A stretch of DNA of 64,000 nt from UBA11591 sp040220895. Its GTDB lineage: Bacteria; Bacteroidota; Bacteroidia; Flavobacteriales_E; Vicingaceae. Under the pieces are notes generated by a model. That model had not been told where the DNA came from and ran no database searches. It saw nothing but the letters and a program-made list of their open reading frames with translations. A program made the translations under genes and the position numbers. Positions within the stretch are counted from its first letter, which is position 1; every line of letters begins with the position of its first letter. Shown in pieces: positions 60,581 to 64,000 of this stretch. The DNA lies in assembly GCA_040220895.1 (NCBI GenBank), contig JAVJVY010000013.1, forward strand, positions 62,001 through 126,000, written 5' to 3'.

Positions 60581-63358
60581 TTAAGATTCAACGAGTTGGC
60601 CTGCTTTTCGGTTGTGCGTTTTTCTTGCTTTGCGAATATCGACAGCGACTACTTTGTATTCAGGACACATCGCTTCAGAATCGGTAACTCCCGAGGTTAA
60701 TATGTTTACCAAAACTTCTGGAAAATGGAAGGTCGTACTGAGCACTCCGGCCTTAACTTGGTCACTGACCCTGGCTTTCAAGTCCACTTTGCCTCTGGCA
60801 GAACTCACGCAGACCATATCTCCATCTTCGATGCCTTTGGCATGAGCATCATGTTTTGAAATCAACAAGACGTCTTCTGTCAGAATCTCCACATTAGCCG
60901 TTCTCCTGGTCATGGCGCCGCAGTTATAGTGCTCCAATTCCCTGTTCGTAGTTAAAATGTAGGGGAATTTTTTACCGTGATCCACAATTTCACTCGATTC
61001 CCTAAAGTCGTGGTATTGAATCTGACCCTTTCCCCGCCTGAATTCATTTACGTGCATAATCTCAGTGCTTTTTTCATCTTCCAATACCGGCCACTGTTTT
61101 CCATTCACACCTAGATTTGCCCAACGAATTCCTTTAAAAAAGGGCACTATTTTTGCTACTTCATCGAGTACCCATTCAGGGTGATAATCAGGTTGATCAT
61201 ATCCCATTTTTCTCATCATTTCCACAATGATCTGGCCGTCTGATTTGGTTCCCGTAAGTGGTTCAACAACTTTGTTCACTCGTTGAACCCGGCGTTCGCC
61301 GTTGGTGAAAGTGCCACTTTTTTCAAGGAAAGAGGCCGCTGGCAGCACAACATCCGCCATTTTCGCCGTTTCGGTCATGAACAATTCACTGACCACAAAT
61401 AGGTCCAGGTTTGATAATGCCTTCTTTACATGATTTGTATTTGGATCGGTTTGGACCACATCTTCTCCGATGATCCACAATGCTTTAAGTTTACCTTCAA
61501 TGGCTGCATCGAACATTTCGGGGATCTTGAAACCAATTTTTGGAGAAAGCTGCCGCTGGTAAAATTCTTCGTATTTGCGATGGACTTCGACTTTGTCAAC
61601 AGCCATGTAACCAGCACCTTGGTGGGGCTGTGCACCCATGTCAGCCATGCCCTGAACATTGTTTTGACCGCGCAATGGGTTGACTCCTACACCGCGCTTT
61701 CCAATGTTTCCGGTAATCATTGCCAGATCGGCAATCAGTGTTACAGTAAAAGTGCCCTGGCTGTGTTCGGTCACACCAAGACCATGGAAGGACATTGCTC
61801 GTTCGGCTGTGGCGTAACAAATAGCCGCTTCACGAACCAGACCTTTTTCAACTCCTGTGATAGCTGATAATTCATCCATGTCTAACTGAAGGATATTTTC
61901 TTTGAAAGCTTCAAAACCCTCGGTTCTGGCTTCAACAAAATTGTTGTCTACAAGTCCTTCTTTGACAATGTAGTACATCATCATGTTCAACAGTGCCACA
62001 TTGGTTCCGGGTCTTAGTTGAAGGTGATAATCTGCATACCTGGTTAGCTCAATTTTTCTTGGATCGATCACTATAATGGGAGTTCCCTTCATTGCCCGTT
62101 GTTTGATCTTAGCGCCGGTTACCGGATGAGCGTCGGTGGGGTTTGCTCCAATGACCATAATGCAGGAAGTATACTTTAAATCGGCGATTGAATTGGTTGC
62201 CGCCCCGGTACCAAAAGTTCGTTGCATTCCTAGGGCCGTAGGTGAGTGGCAGACACGCGCGCAGCCATCAATATTATTGGTACCGACCACTGCGCGAATA
62301 AACTTTTGCATAAGGTAATTTTCTTCATTTGTTGCCCGGGCACAGCTAATACCGGCGATGGCATCGGGGCCGTCCTGTTCAACGATGGCATTGAATTTTC
62401 CGGCCATAAAGTCAAAGGCTTCTTCCCATGTCGCTTCTTCAAATTGGCCATTGCGTTTGATCAACGGAGTGCGCAGGCGTTCAACATGGTCGTAGAATTT
62501 AAATGCGTATCGACCCTTCAGGCAAGTGTGACCCTGATTTACTTCGGCGTCATATGGTGCCAGTATCGACTTAATCTCACCGTTGACCGTTGAAATATCC
62601 AAGTTGCATCCCACACCACAATAGGTACAAACGCTTCTGGTAACTTCATCGGCTACGGTCATTTTGGAATTAAAGACATCGGTGATTGCCTGTGTGGGAC
62701 ATGCTTGGGCGCAAGCTCCGCAACTGACACAGTCAGATTCAGCAAAACCTTCATTCATACCCATGGTAATCGTACTGTCAAAGCCACGGCCAGTCATGGT
62801 AAGGACCATTTCACCTTGAACTTCATCGCAAGCTCTTACGCAGCGATAGCAATTGATACAGGTTGAGAGGTCTGCCTGCATGTAAGGATGGCTTATATCT
62901 GGTTTTCTGTTAACATGATTGCGTCCTTTGGGATAGCGAATATCAGCAGGTTTCAACCCAACCTGATTTGCTACATTCTGAAGTTCATTATTCCCGGCCT
63001 TATTTTCGTAAAGTCGATCCAGAGGATAATCTGTCAGGACCAGTTCAATAATGTTTTTTCGCAAGCGCTGGATTCGATCATTGTCGGTATAAATGAATGA
63101 GTTTTTCATCACTGGGGTATGACAAGAGGCTACAGTCTTGGTGCGTCCGTCTTTTTCAAGTGCGACATCAACGCTACAAACCCTGCAAGACCCAAAGGTT
63201 TTAAGGTTTGGTGCATCGCAGAGGGTTGGAATGTCGGCATGCACATCGTTTCTTCTAACAAATTCAAGAATACTTTCACCTTCCTTGAATTCAAATGCTT
63301 GGTCGTTGATATAGGCCGTCATAGTATCTTTCTTTTTGTCGGTCAGCAATTCTCTCAT
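60581..63358 (-). CDS. NAD-type formate dehydrogenase alpha subunit (Cys form)
   Basis: 925 residues, ATG start; an internal ATG at 63322 (MTAYINDQAFEF) is an alternative. N-terminal NuoG-like part: 2Fe-2S domain (about 13-90, SCRVCSVDV), His-Cys loop, and 2x4Fe-4S ferredoxin (about 145-220, CINCYRCVRACDE and CVSCGACAQACPT). The catalytic part has a further 4Fe-4S site CTYCGVGCNLD and the metal ligand in DGCARVCHSP, where E. coli FdhF has selenocysteine; here it is Cys. The molybdopterin (or tungsten) enzyme oxidises formate. Three bases separate it from the NuoF-like subunit gene upstream. It feeds electrons to NAD through that subunit. Confidence 0.92.
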   Translation of the reverse strand: MRELLTDKKKDTMTAYINDQAFEFKEGESILEFVRRNDVHADIPTLCDAPNLKTFGSCRVCSVDVALEKDGRTKTVASCHTPVMKNSFIYTDNDRIQRLRKNIIELVLTDYPLDRLYENKAGNNELQNVANQVGLKPADIRYPKGRNHVNRKPDISHPYMQADLSTCINCYRCVRACDEVQGEMVLTMTGRGFDSTITMGMNEGFAESDCVSCGACAQACPTQAITDVFNSKMTVADEVTRSVCTYCGVGCNLDISTVNGEIKSILAPYDAEVNQGHTCLKGRYAFKFYDHVERLRTPLIKRNGQFEEATWEEAFDFMAGKFNAIVEQDGPDAIAGISCARATNEENYLMQKFIRAVVGTNNIDGCARVCHSPTALGMQRTFGTGAATNSIADLKYTSCIMVIGANPTDAHPVTGAKIKQRAMKGTPIIVIDPRKIELTRYADYHLQLRPGTNVALLNMMMYYIVKEGLVDNNFVEARTEGFEAFKENILQLDMDELSAITGVEKGLVREAAICYATAERAMSFHGLGVTEHSQGTFTVTLIADLAMITGNIGKRGVGVNPLRGQNNVQGMADMGAQPHQGAGYMAVDKVEVHRKYEEFYQRQLSPKIGFKIPEMFDAAIEGKLKALWIIGEDVVQTDPNTNHVKKALSNLDLFVVSELFMTETAKMADVVLPAASFLEKSGTFTNGERRVQRVNKVVEPLTGTKSDGQIIVEMMRKMGYDQPDYHPEWVLDEVAKIVPFFKGIRWANLGVNGKQWPVLEDEKSTEIMHVNEFRRGKGQIQYHDFRESSEIVDHGKKFPYILTTNRELEHYNCGAMTRRTANVEILTEDVLLISKHDAHAKGIEDGDMVCVSSARGKVDLKARVSDQVKAGVLSTTFHFPEVLVNILTSGVTDSEAMCPEYKVVAVDIRKARKTHNRKAGQLVES

Positions 63359-63361
63359 AAT

Positions 63362-64000
63362 CTAAGAAAAGTAAGTTTTCAATTCCCCCTCAAAGTATTT
63401 TAAGGCATTTTTAATGCCCAAAGGAAGACCACCGCCAAGTGCACACAATGATCCAATTTCCAGGGTTTCCAATAGGTCGTCCATCAGTTTATAATCGACC
63501 TTATACCCTTCATTTTGAGCCTTTTGAAGCAATTCTTTTCCACGCACCGATCCAATGCTGCACGGAAAGCATTTTCCGCAAGACTCATCTGCCGTGAATT
63601 CAAAAAGATGTTCGAGGTACTTTATCATGGGGAAATCAGCCGGTATGCTAATGATACTTGCATGACCTAGTAAGAAACCCTCTTTTGCAAATGATTCAAA
63701 ATCGAGCGTCAGATCGGGAATTTTGTTTACCGGAACAATGCCACCCAAAGGCCCTCCGACATGAATTGCCTTGATATCGCTCTTAAAACCCATGCCCATA
63801 TCTTCAATGACTTCTTTGAGGGCTGTGCCCATTTTAACTTCATATAAGCCGGGGCGATTGAAAAAGCTATCCAGACAGACCAATTTGCTCCCGGTTGATT
63901 TTCCGTTTCCCATGGAAGCATATTTCTCACCACTGTTCAACAAAATGTCATAAACACTGGCAGAGGTTTCAACATTGTTGACAACGGTCGGTAGATTAAA
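63362..64000 (-). CDS. NuoF-like beta subunit of formate dehydrogenase (5' partial)
   Basis: The frame is open to the window edge: codons beyond 63943 read PTVVNNVET, the NuoF signature, so the gene continues upstream outside the window. In the visible 212 residues, an SLBB-type segment and the 4Fe-4S motif SCGKCFPCSIG with a later GSLCALGGG complete the C-terminal end of a NuoF/FdhB subunit. It binds FMN and NAD and takes electrons from the alpha subunit, whose gene starts 3 bases after this stop. Confidence 0.9.
   Translation of the reverse strand, partial: FNLPTVVNNVETSASVYDILLNSGEKYASMGNGKSTGSKLVCLDSFFNRPGLYEVKMGTALKEVIEDMGMGFKSDIKAIHVGGPLGGIVPVNKIPDLTLDFESFAKEGFLLGHASIISIPADFPMIKYLEHLFEFTADESCGKCFPCSIGSVRGKELLQKAQNEGYKVDYKLMDDLLETLEIGSLCALGGGLPLGIKNALKYFEGELKTYFS

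Noticed and set aside
62200..62260. Possible selenocysteine codon in formate dehydrogenase
   Set aside because: The metal-ligand position is an ordinary Cys codon in DGCARVCHSP and no in-frame TGA is present.
1..64000. CRISPR arrays, rRNA, tRNA, transposases, phage genes, polysaccharide-utilisation SusC/SusD pair
   Set aside because: Looked for and not seen. Both TonB receptors lack a SusD-like neighbour, and no regularly spaced repeat series is present.

Overview
The window comes from a member of the Bacteroidota, at moderate to low GC. Four independent signs point there: T9SS-type C-terminal sorting domains on three secreted proteins; TonB-dependent receptors with an N-terminal carboxypeptidase-regulatory-like domain; a 2-oxo-acid dehydrogenase E1 with alpha and beta chains fused; and promoter-like sites of the Bacteroidota form TTG-N18-TAnnTTTG, best seen at 48778-48806 and 29187-29215. 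I see no rRNA, tRNA, CRISPR array, phage, transposase or IS element. Coding density is very high, no gene-free stretch exceeds 300 bases, and many neighbours overlap by 1-20 bases. The order or family cannot be fixed from sequence reading alone.

Layout. 1-3.2 kb: a propeller sensor with a SpoIIE-type phosphatase output (5' end outside the window) and an acetyltransferase. 3.2-11.4 kb (minus): T9SS hydrolase, TonB receptor, then plsC, SUI1, lipid kinase and an LtaS-like sulfatase-fold membrane enzyme. 11.5-13.5 kb: fused E1. 13.5-22.6 kb (minus): membrane patatin, ftcD-miaA-cca, NhaC-type antiporter with a coupled lumenal protein. 22.6-26.7 kb (plus): a sulfur module with a Cys-rich Crp/Fnr regulator, a TauE/SafE transporter and a CstB-like persulfide dioxygenase-rhodanese, followed by a second Crp/Fnr and a small CxxC protein. 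26.7-29.7 kb (minus): second TonB receptor and a small secreted protein. 29.7-32.7 kb (plus): deacetylase, FemAB-like and GNAT genes, translationally coupled. 32.8-41 kb (plus): aminotransferase, nitrilase-family amidase, Orn/Lys/Arg decarboxylase-like enzyme, ATP-grasp ligase, C45 Ntn-hydrolase, lipB. 41-48.8 kb (minus): a nine-gene run (TPR, ComA-like, rhodanese, DUF368, aroE, lipA, methyltransferase, MBL, DAHP synthase/chorismate mutase). 48.9-52.2 kb (plus): phosphohexose mutase, cysteine desulfurase, MBL hydrolase. 52.3-57.2 kb (minus): clpB and two related T9SS proteins. 57.3-64 kb: GlcNAc-kinase-like gene, then on minus tsaC-like, a 44-residue membrane protein, YbjQ-like, rarA, and an NAD-type formate dehydrogenase (alpha, and a beta subunit that runs off the window).

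Two units merit most attention. (1) In the sulfur module, inverted repeats of identical 6-4-6 geometry lie before both tauE and the cstB-like gene. Each sits 35.5-36.5 bases upstream of the end of a 7-of-8 Bacteroidota -7 box, which is the layout expected of class II activation by a Crp/Fnr dimer. (2) The aminotransferase-amidase-decarboxylase-ATP-grasp-C45 run looks like an uncharacterised amine or polyamine conjugation and de-conjugation pathway.

Several genes connect across the window: lipA, lipB and the fused E1 (lipoate-dependent oxo-acid oxidation); the desulfurase, rhodaneses, ComA-like enzyme and sulfite transporter (sulfur); and cca, miaA and tsaC (tRNA maturation). All functions are inferred from motifs read by eye; no database search was run.
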